Source of the DNA: Enterobacter hormaechei ATCC 49162
GTDB lineage: Bacteria > Pseudomonadota > Gammaproteobacteria > Enterobacterales > Enterobacteriaceae
Direction: 5' to 3'
Assembly (NCBI RefSeq): GCF_001875655.1
Contig: NZ_MKEQ01000002.1
Location: 620,001 to 684,000 of the forward strand
Length of the DNA: 64,000 nucleotides
Shown here: piece after piece, positions 1 through 8,442 of the stretch
How positions within the stretch are numbered: position 1 is the first letter of the stretch
Layout: each line of letters begins with the position of its first letter
Made by a program: the position numbers and the translations under genes
The notes under the pieces: model-generated
Database searches by the model: none
Seen by the model: only the letters and a program-made list of their open reading frames with translations
Told to the model about the DNA's origin: nothing

Positions 1-18
1 TCATCTTCTTCGCTAAAA

Positions 19-52
19 CCGCCGGGTGGCACTTCGCTTACCCGGCCTGCAC
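19..52. repeat. REP-like palindrome near ogl 3' end
   Basis: Contains CCGGGTGGC followed after a few bases by GCTTACCCGGCC, the pattern of an enterobacterial REP element. A fuller, two-copy version lies at 5024-5095. It sits just beyond the ogl terminator, in the usual extragenic position. Confidence 0.6.
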
Positions 53-91
53 CTCCCTTCCACGCCGTCGTTTCGTATGTCGCGCAATTAC

Positions 92-120
92 CCAAAAAAA
101 AGCCCTCCGAATCGGAGGGC
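92..120 (-). terminator. Rho-independent terminator of ogl
   Basis: On the minus strand a perfect stem GCCCTCCGA/TCGGAGGGC (102-120) is followed by eight T residues (A-tract 94-101 on the plus strand). It lies about 30 bases after the ogl stop codon. Confidence 0.9.
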
Positions 121-149
121 AAGGCCAGTTACAGAAACACTAACTCAAG

Positions 150-1325
150 TCAGGCATGCAACATTTCAGGTTGCTCGGGGAGTTTCGCGATATAGAGGGC
201 CGGTTTGCCGTCTTTATCGGAACTGTACAGCACCGCTTTTTCGTCCGGCGTGAAGGACGGATGCGGGTGGGTGACCTGGCGGCTGTTCGCCACCGTAGCC
301 CAGGACGTGTCATGACGGGCGATGCGGAAATAGGCTTTCTTCGCCACGTCAAAGGCATACAGATAAGGATCGTTATCAATGGTGTAGCCGCCCGTGTCTT
401 TCACATCCACAGGCGTGCCGGAACCGTCGCCGACCAGCATGGTGCCGTCAACGTTGCTCATCAGGTGCGAACAGGCGGGCATGTTCATTACCGCTTCATT
501 CACGCCGGTGTCCGGGTTGAAGCGGGAGATGGTGCGCCCCTGCTGACCTTTCAGATACGAGACGTACACCAGCGCGGAGCCGTCCGGCACCCAAAATTCA
601 TGTGTACAGCTTTCACCTTCTGCGTGCGCTTTGACTTTCCGCACGTTGCTGCCGTCTTCATTGACCAGCCACATGCGGGCGTCAACCAGGTCGTGCGGCC
701 CTTCATGGCAGAAGGCAACGGTATTGTCATCGAACGGGCGATAAATCGGATGTCCCAGCCAGATCTTCTCTTCATGGATGGTGGTGCTTTCACCCGTTTT
801 CAGATCAACGCGCAGCAGGCGGCAGTGCGGCCCTTTGTGGAAGAAGTCGTGGAAAATTTTCCAGTCGTTGAGCGGCGTCCAGTCACGTCTGGCAATCTCA
901 ATGCCCACCAGTTTGGTGCAGTCGCTGTTTGCCACCCAGGTACCGTAGCCGATCCACTCTTCCGGGACGCGGTACACTTCGCGCTCCGCCAGCGTCTGTA
1001 AATCCACCTCCAGCAGGGTGCGATCGTTCTTCACATAGTAGAGGGATTTATCGTCCGGGGAGAGGAAGCCGCCAAAGGTGTTATCCCCCACGCCTTCGGT
1101 CAGCTGCACCGCTTCAGCGTTTTTCAGATCCAACAGGTAATAGTTCCAGTGCCCGTCGAACTCCCCGGCGAACAGCAGGTGGCTGCCATCGTTAAAGAAG
1201 CACTTCTGGTAAAAGTAGTTGCGATGACAGGTTACTTCCGGTGGGGTCAGGCGGGTGACTTCCACGCCTGTATCCGGATCGCGGCTGACCTCGTAGTTCA
1301 GCTTGACCCGCATACCTTTAGCCAT
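150..1325 (-). CDS. ogl: Oligogalacturonate lyase (PL22)
   Basis: Cytoplasmic lyase that cleaves short oligogalacturonides, chiefly digalacturonate and its unsaturated form, to 4-deoxy-L-threo-5-hexosulose uronate or its unsaturated precursor. The 391-residue product has the length of the family and no signal peptide. The residues known for PL22 are visible: His242 (CTHEFW) as proposed base, and His287, Gln350, His353 and His355 (SHLMSN and RQVTHPHPSF) as the metal-binding set. The ATG at 1325 is preceded by AGGAG. It is divergent from kduI across a region with three KdgR-like boxes. E. coli K-12 lacks this gene at this place, next to kduI. Substrate import would come from the tog genes at 5100-9325. 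Confidence 0.95.
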   Translation of the reverse strand: MAKGMRVKLNYEVSRDPDTGVEVTRLTPPEVTCHRNYFYQKCFFNDGSHLLFAGEFDGHWNYYLLDLKNAEAVQLTEGVGDNTFGGFLSPDDKSLYYVKNDRTLLEVDLQTLAEREVYRVPEEWIGYGTWVANSDCTKLVGIEIARRDWTPLNDWKIFHDFFHKGPHCRLLRVDLKTGESTTIHEEKIWLGHPIYRPFDDNTVAFCHEGPHDLVDARMWLVNEDGSNVRKVKAHAEGESCTHEFWVPDGSALVYVSYLKGQQGRTISRFNPDTGVNEAVMNMPACSHLMSNVDGTMLVGDGSGTPVDVKDTGGYTIDNDPYLYAFDVAKKAYFRIARHDTSWATVANSRQVTHPHPSFTPDEKAVLYSSDKDGKPALYIAKLPEQPEMLHA

Positions 1326-1376
1326 AATGCACTCCTTTGAACGCGTAAAGTGGGTTGAAAACCGGGTGTTAAATTA

Positions 1377-1395
1377 TCAAAACGATGTTTCATTA
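1377..1395. promoter_or_regulatory. KdgR-like operator, ogl side
   Basis: Read on the minus strand this is TAATGAAACATCGTTTTGA, which matches the KdgR consensus (about AATGAAACATTGTTTCATT) at nearly all positions. It lies 52-70 bases upstream of the ogl start. KdgR binding is inferred from the sequence; no kdgR gene is in the window. Confidence 0.8.
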
Positions 1396-1497
1396 TGTGT
1401 GACTGACAGCGCAATTTCTCAGTTTCATTGCCCAGCGTGAGGGTTTAAAAGAGTTATCGTGATCGGAACACCATTTCTGACATAAACACACAGAAAA

Positions 1498-1515
1498 AAT
1501 GAAACGTTGTTTTAA
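1498..1515. promoter_or_regulatory. KdgR-like operator, kduI side (distal)
   Basis: AATGAAACGTTGTTTTAA, close to the KdgR consensus. It lies just upstream of a possible kduI promoter (TTGAAA at 1522 and GATAAT at 1543), so a bound repressor would sit next to the -35 element. Confidence 0.8.
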
Positions 1516-1521
1516 ATGTAA

Positions 1522-1549
1522 TTGAAAACCCTTTTATCAGGGGATAATA
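1522..1549 (+). promoter_or_regulatory. Candidate kduI promoter
   Basis: TTGAAA (1522-1527) and GATAAT (1543-1548) are separated by 15 bases, or 16 if ATAATA is taken as the -10. It is flanked by KdgR-like boxes on both sides. Inferred from sequence only. Confidence 0.45.
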
Positions 1550-1564
1550 TGTGTTCATCGCGAA

Positions 1565-1583
1565 AACGGAACGTTGTTTCGTT
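1565..1583. promoter_or_regulatory. KdgR-like operator, kduI side (proximal)
   Basis: AACGGAACGTTGTTTCGTT keeps the GGAAC/GTTTC core symmetry of KdgR boxes. It lies downstream of the candidate -10 and 43 bases before the kduI start, where a bound repressor would block transcription. Confidence 0.7.
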
Positions 1584-1625
1584 AATTATCTTTGCCTTCG
1601 GGCACGATCCATTCTGGAGGTTTAC

Positions 1626-2462
1626 GTGGACGTCAGACAAAGCATCCACAGTGCGCACGCTAAAACGCTGGATACTCAGGGGCTGCGCAGTGAGTTTTTA
1701 GTTGAGCAAGTGTTCGAAGCCGATAAATACACCATGGTATACAGCCATATTGACCGCATTATTGTGGGCGGGATTATGCCGGTGGCGAAAACCGTCTCTG
1801 TAGGCGGTGAAGTGGGCAAACAGCTGGGCGTGAGCTACTTCCTCGAACGCCGTGAACTGGGCGTAATTAATATCGGCGGGCCGGGCACCCTTACCGTCGA
1901 CGGTCAGTGCTACGAAATTGGCCACCGCGACGCGCTGTACGTGGGTAAAGGGGCGAAGGAAGTGGTCTTTGCCAGCGTTGACGGCAGCAAACCGGCGAAG
2001 TTTTACTACAACTGCGCGCCAGCACATACCACTTATCCCACCAAAAAAGTGACCCCTGCGGACGTTTCCCCGGTGACGCTGGGCGATAACCTCACCAGCA
2101 ACCGTCGCACCATCAACAAATACTTCGTTCCGGATGTGCTGGAAACCTGCCAGCTCAGCATGGGGCTGACCGAGCTTGCGCCGGGTAACCTGTGGAACAC
2201 CATGCCGTGCCACACCCACGAGCGCCGCATGGAGGTCTACTTCTATTTCAACATGGATGAAGATGCCTGCGTGTTCCACATGATGGGACAGCCGCAGGAG
2301 ACGCGCCATATCGTCATGCATAACGAGCAGGCGGTCATTTCCCCGAGCTGGTCTATTCACTCTGGCGTGGGAACGAAAGCCTATACCTTCATCTGGGGGA
2401 TGGTCGGTGAAAACCAGGTCTTCGATGACATGGACCACGTCGCTGTTAAGGATCTGCGCTAG
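1626..2462 (+). CDS. kduI: 5-keto-4-deoxyuronate isomerase
   Basis: KduI converts 4-deoxy-L-threo-5-hexosulose uronate to 3-deoxy-D-glycero-2,5-hexodiulosonate in pectin-fragment catabolism. The GTG at 1626 is chosen as start. It gives 278 residues beginning [20 protein letters not shown], collinear with E. coli KduI, and CTGGAGG lies five bases before it. The open frame extends upstream to 1551, but that part overlaps a KdgR-like box. The cupin-type metal-binding histidines are seen in [14 protein letters not shown] near residues 196-209, with another in SIHSGV. kduD follows after 63 bases, so the two are probably cotranscribed. Confidence 0.97.
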   Translation: MDVRQSIHSAHAKTLDTQGLRSEFLVEQVFEADKYTMVYSHIDRIIVGGIMPVAKTVSVGGEVGKQLGVSYFLERRELGVINIGGPGTLTVDGQCYEIGHRDALYVGKGAKEVVFASVDGSKPAKFYYNCAPAHTTYPTKKVTPADVSPVTLGDNLTSNRRTINKYFVPDVLETCQLSMGLTELAPGNLWNTMPCHTHERRMEVYFYFNMDEDACVFHMMGQPQETRHIVMHNEQAVISPSWSIHSGVGTKAYTFIWGMVGENQVFDDMDHVAVKDLR

Positions 2463-2525
2463 TCGCAGGCAGTTAAGCATAAATCTGCCTGTTGGTGACA
2501 GGCGCTGAACGATTAAGGAACAAAC

Positions 2526-3287
2526 ATGATTCTGGATGCATTTTCTCTGCAAGGTAAAGTGGCTGTGGTTTCCGGTTGTGACACCGGGCTGGGGCAAGGT
2601 ATGGCGTTAGGTCTGGCGGAAGCGGGCTGTGATATCGTCGGCATTAACATTGTTGAGCCAACGGAAACCATCGAGCGCGTCACCGCGCTGGGCCGTCGTT
2701 TCCTGAGCCTGACTGCTGACCTGCGCAAAATCGATGCGATCCCTGAGCTGCTAGATCGCGCGGTGGCGGAGTTCGGTCATATTGACATTCTGGTTAACAA
2801 CGCAGGCCTGATCCGTCGTGAAGACGCGATTAACTTCAGCGAAACGGACTGGGACGATGTGATGAACCTGAACATCAAGAGCGTGTTCTTCATGTCTCAG
2901 GCGGCAGCGAAGCACTTCATCGCGCAGGGGAAAGGCGGCAAGATCATCAACATTGCCTCCATGCTCTCTTTCCAGGGCGGCATCCGTGTACCGTCTTACA
3001 CCGCATCGAAGAGCGCCGTGATGGGCGTGACCCGTCTGCTGGCGAACGAGTGGGCGCAGCACAACATTAACGTCAACGCGATTGCGCCGGGCTACATGGC
3101 CACCAACAATACCCAGCAGCTGCGTGCGGATGAAGAGCGCAGTGCGGCTATCCTGGAGCGTATCCCTGCGGGGCGCTGGGGGCTACCGAGCGATCTGATG
3201 GGCCCGATTGTCTTCCTGGCATCCCCGGCGTCGGATTACATTAACGGCTACACCGTTGCCGTAGACGGCGGCTGGCTGGCACGTTAA
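2526..3287 (+). CDS. kduD: 2-dehydro-3-deoxy-D-gluconate 5-dehydrogenase
   Basis: Short-chain dehydrogenase that reduces 2,5-diketo-3-deoxygluconate to 2-keto-3-deoxygluconate with NAD(P)H. At 253 residues it has the family length. The Rossmann glycine motif is SGCDTGLGQG near residue 16. NNAG lies near residue 89, and the catalytic Tyr-Lys pair is in the YTASK motif near residue 157. It follows kduI and ends just before a terminator, which makes kduI-kduD a two-gene unit as in E. coli. Confidence 0.97.
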   Translation: MILDAFSLQGKVAVVSGCDTGLGQGMALGLAEAGCDIVGINIVEPTETIERVTALGRRFLSLTADLRKIDAIPELLDRAVAEFGHIDILVNNAGLIRREDAINFSETDWDDVMNLNIKSVFFMSQAAAKHFIAQGKGGKIINIASMLSFQGGIRVPSYTASKSAVMGVTRLLANEWAQHNINVNAIAPGYMATNNTQQLRADEERSAAILERIPAGRWGLPSDLMGPIVFLASPASDYINGYTVAVDGGWLAR

Positions 3288-3303
3288 TTCAGCCCGAATA
3301 AAG

Positions 3304-3333
3304 AACCTCTGCCCTCGGGTGGAGGTTTTTTTT
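3304..3333 (+). terminator. Terminator of kduID
   Basis: AACCTC and GAGGTT form a stem around a C/G-rich loop and are followed by a run of eight T residues. It starts 17 bases after the kduD stop. Confidence 0.85.
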
Positions 3334-3472
3334 GCGCCAAAATTGGCTTTATCCATATCCTTAAAGATGAAAAATCCATACCAAAATGGAATGAATGACG
3401 GGTATCACATATTTATTGCTTAAAAATTAACTGATTAATAAAAAATAAGGATAATCCACCTTGATTTGAAAT

Positions 3473-3488
3473 TGTAATGTCCATCACA
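3473..3488. promoter_or_regulatory. CRP site upstream of araE
   Basis: TGTAATGTCCATCACA matches TGTGA-N6-TCACA with one mismatch. It lies about 15 bases upstream of the AraC half-site, the arrangement expected for a CRP-activated arabinose gene. Confidence 0.75.
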
Positions 3489-3501
3489 GATCGGTATGTC
3501 G

Positions 3502-3518
3502 TAGCGAAAAAATCCATA
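3502..3518 (+). promoter_or_regulatory. AraC half-site in araE promoter
   Basis: TAGCGAAAAAATCCATA fits the AraC consensus TAGC-N7-TCCATA exactly at the conserved positions. A second, weaker half-site about 21 bases upstream (near 3481) is possible. The region lies 82-98 bases before the araE ATG. Confidence 0.8.
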
Positions 3519-3599
3519 TCTTCACCAGTTCCGACCTGACACTTTCTTCCGGTATCTCGTAATTTCACTTAACGAATTTCGCTGTTGAGGCAGGAAACT

Positions 3600-5015
3600 A
3601 TGACATCTATAAATGACTCTACCCTTATGCCCGCTGCGCTGCGCGATACCCGACGCATGAACCAGTTTGTTTCTGTCGCGGCTGCCGTGGCCGGTTTACT
3701 GTTTGGTCTGGATATCGGCGTTATCGCTGGCGCACTGCCCTTTATTACCGACCACTTTACGTTAAGCAACCGCCTGCAAGAGTGGGTGGTGAGCAGCATG
3801 ATGCTGGGCGCGGCCATTGGCGCGCTCTTTAACGGCTGGCTGTCGTTCCGTCTCGGGCGCAAATACAGCCTGATGGTCGGGGCGATCCTGTTTGTTGCCG
3901 GATCCATTGGCTCGGCGTTTGCCACCAACGTTGAAGTGCTGCTGCTCTCCCGGGTGCTGCTGGGCGTGGCGGTGGGTATCGCCTCCTACACCGCGCCGCT
4001 TTACCTCTCCGAAATGGCGAGCGAAAACGTGCGCGGGAAGATGATCAGCATGTACCAGCTGATGGTGACGCTCGGTATCGTGCTGGCGTTCCTGTCGGAT
4101 ACGTACTTCAGCTACAGCGGCAACTGGCGGGCAATGCTTGGCGTACTGGCGCTTCCCGCGGTACTGCTGATTGTGTTAGTCATTTTCCTGCCGAACAGTC
4201 CGCGCTGGCTGGCGCAAAAAGGGCGTCACGTGGAGGCGGAAGAGGTGCTGCGCATGCTGCGCGACACGTCTGAAAAAGCGCGTGAAGAGCTGAACGAAAT
4301 CCGCGAAAGCCTGAAGCTGAAGCAGGGTGGCTGGTCCCTGTTTAAGGCGAACCGCAACGTGCGCCGCGCGGTGTTCCTCGGCATGCTTTTACAGGCGATG
4401 CAGCAGTTTACGGGGATGAACATCATCATGTATTACGCCCCTCGCATCTTTAAAATGGCCGGTTTTACCACCACCGAACAGCAGATGATCGCCACGCTGG
4501 TGGTGGGGCTGACCTTTATGTTCGCCACCTTTATCGCAGTGTTTACCGTGGATAAAGCCGGACGCAAACCGGCCCTGAAAATTGGCTTTAGCGTAATGGC
4601 GCTCGGCACCTTGATCCTCGGCTACTGCCTGATGCAGTTCGATAACGGCACCGCATCCAGCGGGCTATCCTGGCTCTCCGTCGGCATGACCATGATGTGC
4701 ATCGCCGGTTACGCAATGAGTGCCGCGCCGGTGGTGTGGATCCTCTGCTCTGAAATTCAGCCGCTGAAATGCCGCGACTTTGGTATTACCTGTTCCACCA
4801 CCACCAACTGGGTGTCGAACATGATCATTGGCGCGACCTTCCTGACGCTGCTGGACGCAATTGGTGCGGCGGGAACCTTCTGGCTTTATACGGTGCTTAA
4901 CGTGGCGTTTATCGGCGTGACTTTCTGGCTGATCCCGGAAACCAAAGGCGTGACCCTGGAGCATATTGAACGCAAGCTGATGAGTGGGGAGAAATTGCGT
5001 AATATCGGCGTGTAA
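3600..5015 (+). CDS. araE: Arabinose:H+ symporter
   Basis: Inner-membrane L-arabinose/proton symporter of the sugar porter branch of the major facilitator superfamily. It is nearly identical to E. coli AraE along its length (471 residues here). Twelve membrane segments are expected. The sugar-porter signatures are present: RLGRKYSL after segment 2, PNSPRWLA before the central loop, [10 protein letters not shown] in the second half and [12 protein letters not shown] at the C-terminus. The ATG at 3600 is chosen over an upstream TTG at 3585 because GAGGCAGG lies before it and it matches the E. coli start. The promoter carries CRP and AraC sites. araE follows kduID as in E. coli but has its own promoter. 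Confidence 0.97.
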   Translation: MTSINDSTLMPAALRDTRRMNQFVSVAAAVAGLLFGLDIGVIAGALPFITDHFTLSNRLQEWVVSSMMLGAAIGALFNGWLSFRLGRKYSLMVGAILFVAGSIGSAFATNVEVLLLSRVLLGVAVGIASYTAPLYLSEMASENVRGKMISMYQLMVTLGIVLAFLSDTYFSYSGNWRAMLGVLALPAVLLIVLVIFLPNSPRWLAQKGRHVEAEEVLRMLRDTSEKAREELNEIRESLKLKQGGWSLFKANRNVRRAVFLGMLLQAMQQFTGMNIIMYYAPRIFKMAGFTTTEQQMIATLVVGLTFMFATFIAVFTVDKAGRKPALKIGFSVMALGTLILGYCLMQFDNGTASSGLSWLSVGMTMMCIAGYAMSAAPVVWILCSEIQPLKCRDFGITCSTTTNWVSNMIIGATFLTLLDAIGAAGTFWLYTVLNVAFIGVTFWLIPETKGVTLEHIERKLMSGEKLRNIGV

Positions 5016-5023
5016 TGTCATTG

Positions 5024-5095
5024 CCCGGTGGCGCTTCGCTTACCGGGCCTACGATACCGTGTAGGCCGGGTAAGGCGTAGCCGCCACCCGGCTTT
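5024..5095. repeat. REP pair (BIME-like) between araE and togB
   Basis: Two inverted REP-type units: GCCCGGTGGCGCTTCGCTTA then CCGGGCCTAC, followed by GTAGGCCGGGTAAGGCG and GCCGCCACCCGGC. They lie between the convergent genes araE and togB. Such elements stabilise upstream mRNA or bind gyrase or IHF; which applies here cannot be told. Confidence 0.85.
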
Positions 5096-5099
5096 GTTT

Positions 5100-6386
5100 T
5101 TACCGCATCGCACGTCTCAAAATACGCTCCGCCTGACGCTGGAAGTCAGCGGCGGTCTCTTCCACCGTTTTCTGCCCGTAGTCGATATACTGCAAAGAGG
5201 TACCGAACTGCGCCACAATCTGTGGGTCGTCAAAGTATGGCGAGACGGTGAGTTTCGCTGGCAGCGACTGCGCCAGGCGCAGGCCCGCCACGGAAGGATC
5301 GTCCTCTTTAATGGTGCCGTCTTCGGTCAGATACTGCACCGCCACTTTGCTCAGCGGCACGCCGCGCTCCAGGCCCAGCGTATCAACCCCTTCTTTGCTG
5401 TTGAGGAGGAAGTTAATCAGCTTCGCTGCTGCTTCCGGGTTTTTGGTCGTCTTACCAATCGACAGCATTTGCGCCGGTTTGAAGAACAGCCCCGCGTCGG
5501 TAGCGCCCGGCAGCATCGGGTAGCTGCCCAGCTCCAGTTTCGCCGGTGGCTTCAGGTTGTCGGAATACTTGTTGATGGTAGAGTTCCACATGTAGGTGCC
5601 GCCCCATTCGCCCTGGATCCACGGCTTCATCTCATACATGTTGCTCTTACCGAACGAGGCATAGTATTTGGTGTCCGGCATCACGTGGCTGTCGATCAGC
5701 TTTTTGTAGGTCTGGAAGAACTCTACCCACTGCTCTTTCGTGTAGCTGAACTTTTTGGTTTTCTCGTCCACCGCAGGAATGTTGTACTTCTGGATCATGT
5801 ACGAGTTCAGCAGCGCCAGCGTATCCTGGTGCTCCAGTATGACCGGGTAGTATTGCTTGCCGAGCTTGCTCTCGAAGGTTTTACCGGCCGCCATCAACTC
5901 GTCCCAGGTTTTCGGGTATGCAATGCCCGCTTTTTTCCAGGTCTCGTCATTGAAGTAGAACACGCGCGCCGTCACCGAGACTGGAATGCCGTTCAGCTTG
6001 CCGTTCACGGTGGTGGTTTGCAGCTCTTTCGGATCGAACTGGGACAGGTCGATCACGTCCTTCATCTTGTTAAGATCGTAGAAGCCGTCACCGGTTTTGG
6101 AGAAGATTGGCAGCCAGTTCCAGTTCGTCTGCATCACGTCCGGCTCAGTGCCGCCCGCAATCTGGGTGGTCAGACGGGAGAGGTGCCCGTCCCAGCCGGT
6201 GTATTCCGCTTTCACGTTGATGTCCGGGTTCTGCTTATGGAACTCTTCCAGCGCTTTCAGGGTGACCTGGTGACGGCCATTGCCGCCCCACCAGGACATC
6301 CGTAAATCCACATTCTGCGCCATCGATGGCAAAGCGGTAAGGCCCAGGGTCGCGGAGATTGCTGCGCTTAAAAGCACTTTTTTCAT
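5100..6386 (-). CDS. togB: Oligogalacturonide ABC transporter, substrate-binding protein
   Basis: Periplasmic solute-binding protein of family 1 (maltose-binding type), 428 residues. It has a clear signal peptide: MKK, then a hydrophobic stretch, with likely cleavage after SMA near residue 23. The ATG at 6386 is chosen because GGAG lies eight bases upstream and because a longer frame to 6434 would overlap togA. Assignment as TogB rests on context: the SBP-ATPase-permease-permease set lies in the same region as ogl, kduI, kduD and kdgF. A related sugar-acid or oligosaccharide substrate is possible. It is last in the minus-strand operon and ends just before a REP pair. Confidence 0.85.
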   Translation of the reverse strand: MKKVLLSAAISATLGLTALPSMAQNVDLRMSWWGGNGRHQVTLKALEEFHKQNPDINVKAEYTGWDGHLSRLTTQIAGGTEPDVMQTNWNWLPIFSKTGDGFYDLNKMKDVIDLSQFDPKELQTTTVNGKLNGIPVSVTARVFYFNDETWKKAGIAYPKTWDELMAAGKTFESKLGKQYYPVILEHQDTLALLNSYMIQKYNIPAVDEKTKKFSYTKEQWVEFFQTYKKLIDSHVMPDTKYYASFGKSNMYEMKPWIQGEWGGTYMWNSTINKYSDNLKPPAKLELGSYPMLPGATDAGLFFKPAQMLSIGKTTKNPEAAAKLINFLLNSKEGVDTLGLERGVPLSKVAVQYLTEDGTIKEDDPSVAGLRLAQSLPAKLTVSPYFDDPQIVAQFGTSLQYIDYGQKTVEETAADFQRQAERILRRAMR

Positions 6387-6399
6387 TTTTATTACTCCA

Positions 6400-7527
6400 T
6401 CAGAGAGAGAGGTTCTGTTCAGTTTTTGCGTCAAAAATATGACACTTGTTCATCTCAAACGTGAAATACACCTTACGATGAAGACCCTTATCAATCATTG
6501 GCTTAGCTTCATCGGACGGGATTCGGGCGGTCAGTTCGTAGTCCGCGACCTTCAGGTACACGAAGAATTCGTGGCCCATGTTCTCAACGCGCACCATCTC
6601 CCCGCTACAGCCGCCGTTCGGGAACGGCTGATCAGAGAGCGACACAAATTCCGGGCGCACGCCGTAGAAGATCTCCTGACCCGCATAAGCCGCGACTTTC
6701 TCCTGCTTCTCCGCGTTCAGCGGCATGGTTTCACCGCCAATGGCGATGTGCAGCTGGCCCGCTTTTTCCACCAGTACGCTCCTGCGAATATTCATCTCCG
6801 GCGCGCCGATAAAGCCCGCCACGAACATGTTTTTCGGCTTGTGGTAGAGGTTGTCCGGCGTGTCCACCTGCATGATGTGACCGAGCTTCATCACGCAGAT
6901 GCGGTCGCCCATGGTCATCGCTTCGGTCTGGTCGTGGGTCACGTAAACGGTGGTGGCCGGTTTTCCGGACTTCTTCAGCTGCTTGTGCAGGTCAGAAATA
7001 CGGATACGCATTGAGGCGCGCAGTTTGGCGTCGAGGTTTGAAAGCGGCTCATCGAACAGGAAGACGTCCGGCTTTTTCACAATCGCTCGGCCTACCGCCA
7101 CGCGCTGTGCCTGGCCGCCGGAAAGCTGGCGCGGCAGGCGGTCGAGCAGTTCTTCCAGCTCAAGAATTTTGGCGGCTTCATTCACCTGAGACTCAATCTG
7201 ATCTTTCGGCAGCTTGCTTAACTTGAGACCAAAAGCCAGATTCTCGCGCACCGTCATGTGCGGATAGAGGGCGTAGTTCTGGAACACCATTGCAATACCG
7301 CGCTCTTTCGGCGCGAGGTTGTTCACGATCTTGTCGCCGATGCGCACCTCGCCGCCGCTGATGGTTTCCAGCCCCGCCAGCATGCGCAGGGTAGTGGATT
7401 TAGCGCAGCCGGATGGGCCGACAATCACCATGAATTCCCCTTCGGCGATTTTAAGATCGATCGCGTGTACCGCTTTAAAGCCGTTGGAGTAGACCTTTTC
7501 CAGCTTGTTGAAAATAACTTCAGCCAT
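6400..7527 (-). CDS. togA: Oligogalacturonide ABC transporter, ATPase
   Basis: Cytoplasmic ATPase of the MalK/UgpC class, 375 residues. The Walker A motif is GPSGCAKST (residues 37-45), with Ala at position 42 where Gly is most usual. The Q-loop Gln is at 83, the signature LSGGQ at 135-139, Walker B VFLFDE at 155-160 and the switch His at 198 (VTHDQTEAM). A C-terminal TOBE-type domain follows from about residue 240. It would energise import through TogM/TogN. It lies 13 bases from togB and 12 bases from togN in a tight operon. Confidence 0.9.
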   Translation of the reverse strand: MAEVIFNKLEKVYSNGFKAVHAIDLKIAEGEFMVIVGPSGCAKSTTLRMLAGLETISGGEVRIGDKIVNNLAPKERGIAMVFQNYALYPHMTVRENLAFGLKLSKLPKDQIESQVNEAAKILELEELLDRLPRQLSGGQAQRVAVGRAIVKKPDVFLFDEPLSNLDAKLRASMRIRISDLHKQLKKSGKPATTVYVTHDQTEAMTMGDRICVMKLGHIMQVDTPDNLYHKPKNMFVAGFIGAPEMNIRRSVLVEKAGQLHIAIGGETMPLNAEKQEKVAAYAGQEIFYGVRPEFVSLSDQPFPNGGCSGEMVRVENMGHEFFVYLKVADYELTARIPSDEAKPMIDKGLHRKVYFTFEMNKCHIFDAKTEQNLSL

Positions 7528-7539
7528 GGTATTTCCCTC

Positions 7540-8442
7540 TTAACCTTTAATTCCGCTGCTGGTGACGCCCTGTACGAAGTAGCGCTGTGCCAGGAAGAAG
7601 ACAATGATGGATGGCAGAATGGAGATGCTCGCCATTGCCAGAATTTCGTTCCACGGCGCCCCTTCGGTGACGTCGATGGACATTTTCAGCGCCAGCGCGA
7701 TGGGGTATTTATCCACGCTGTAGACATAAATCAGCGGCCCGATAAAGTCGTTCATGGACCACATGAACTGGAACAGGGCGACGGAGATAATGGCCGGTTT
7801 CAGGATCGGCACGACCACGTACCACAGCACCTGGAAGGAGTTACAGCCGTCGATCTGCGCCGCCTCTTCCATGTCACGCGGGACGCCGCGCAGGAACTGG
7901 ATCAGCATGAAGACGAAGAATCCCTGGGTGGCGAAGGCCAGCGGCAGGTACAGCGGCATGTAGCTGTTGAGCATGCCCATTTCACGGAACATCAGGTACT
8001 GCGGGATCAGCAGCACGGTGCTGGGCAGCAGCATGGTGGTGATGAGCGTGGCGAACCAGAACTTCTTCCACGGGATTTCGAAGCGGGCAAAGCCGTACGC
8101 CACGATGGTGGAGGAGATAATGGTCAGGATCACTTTCGGGATCACATACTTGAAGGTGTTCAGCATGTAATGGCCGAAGGTGTATTCGGTGCCGGTTTTC
8201 CAGCCGTTGACGAAGCCATCCCAGGTGGCGTGGGCAGGCCACAGGCTCAGGGTGGTGAAGATCTCGTGGTTCGGTTTGAACGACGCCGAGAACATCCACA
8301 CCAGCGGGTAAAGCATCAGCAGGCCGACAACCAGCAGGATCACATAGCGAACGGTGGCGTTGATTTTCTCTCTGCGCAGCGTGCGGGCCACTTCGCGCTC
8401 GGCGACGCTGCGTGCCGTGGAGAGTTGTTGGATATCAGCCAT
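7540..8442 (-). CDS. togN: Oligogalacturonide ABC transporter, inner-membrane permease
   Basis: MalG-type permease of 300 residues. After a charged N-terminal tail it has about six hydrophobic segments. The ATPase-contacting EAA loop is EEAAQIDGCNSFQVLWYVVV. The ATG at 8442 is preceded by AAAGGAGG at good spacing. A longer frame up to 8553 would overlap togM by over 100 bases and is rejected. With TogM it forms the membrane channel. The start overlaps the togM end by 8 bases, which suggests translational coupling. Confidence 0.9.
   Translation of the reverse strand: MADIQQLSTARSVAEREVARTLRREKINATVRYVILLVVGLLMLYPLVWMFSASFKPNHEIFTTLSLWPAHATWDGFVNGWKTGTEYTFGHYMLNTFKYVIPKVILTIISSTIVAYGFARFEIPWKKFWFATLITTMLLPSTVLLIPQYLMFREMGMLNSYMPLYLPLAFATQGFFVFMLIQFLRGVPRDMEEAAQIDGCNSFQVLWYVVVPILKPAIISVALFQFMWSMNDFIGPLIYVYSVDKYPIALALKMSIDVTEGAPWNEILAMASISILPSIIVFFLAQRYFVQGVTSSGIKG

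Noticed and set aside
1551..1625. An N-terminal extension of KduI
   Set aside because: The 25 extra codons overlap a KdgR-like box, are not in E. coli KduI, and the GTG at 1626 has a good ribosome site.
5028..6305. Long plus-strand open frame of 425 codons opposite togB
   Set aside because: It lies antisense to a gene with clear family features and signal peptide; its composition is typical of an antisense shadow.
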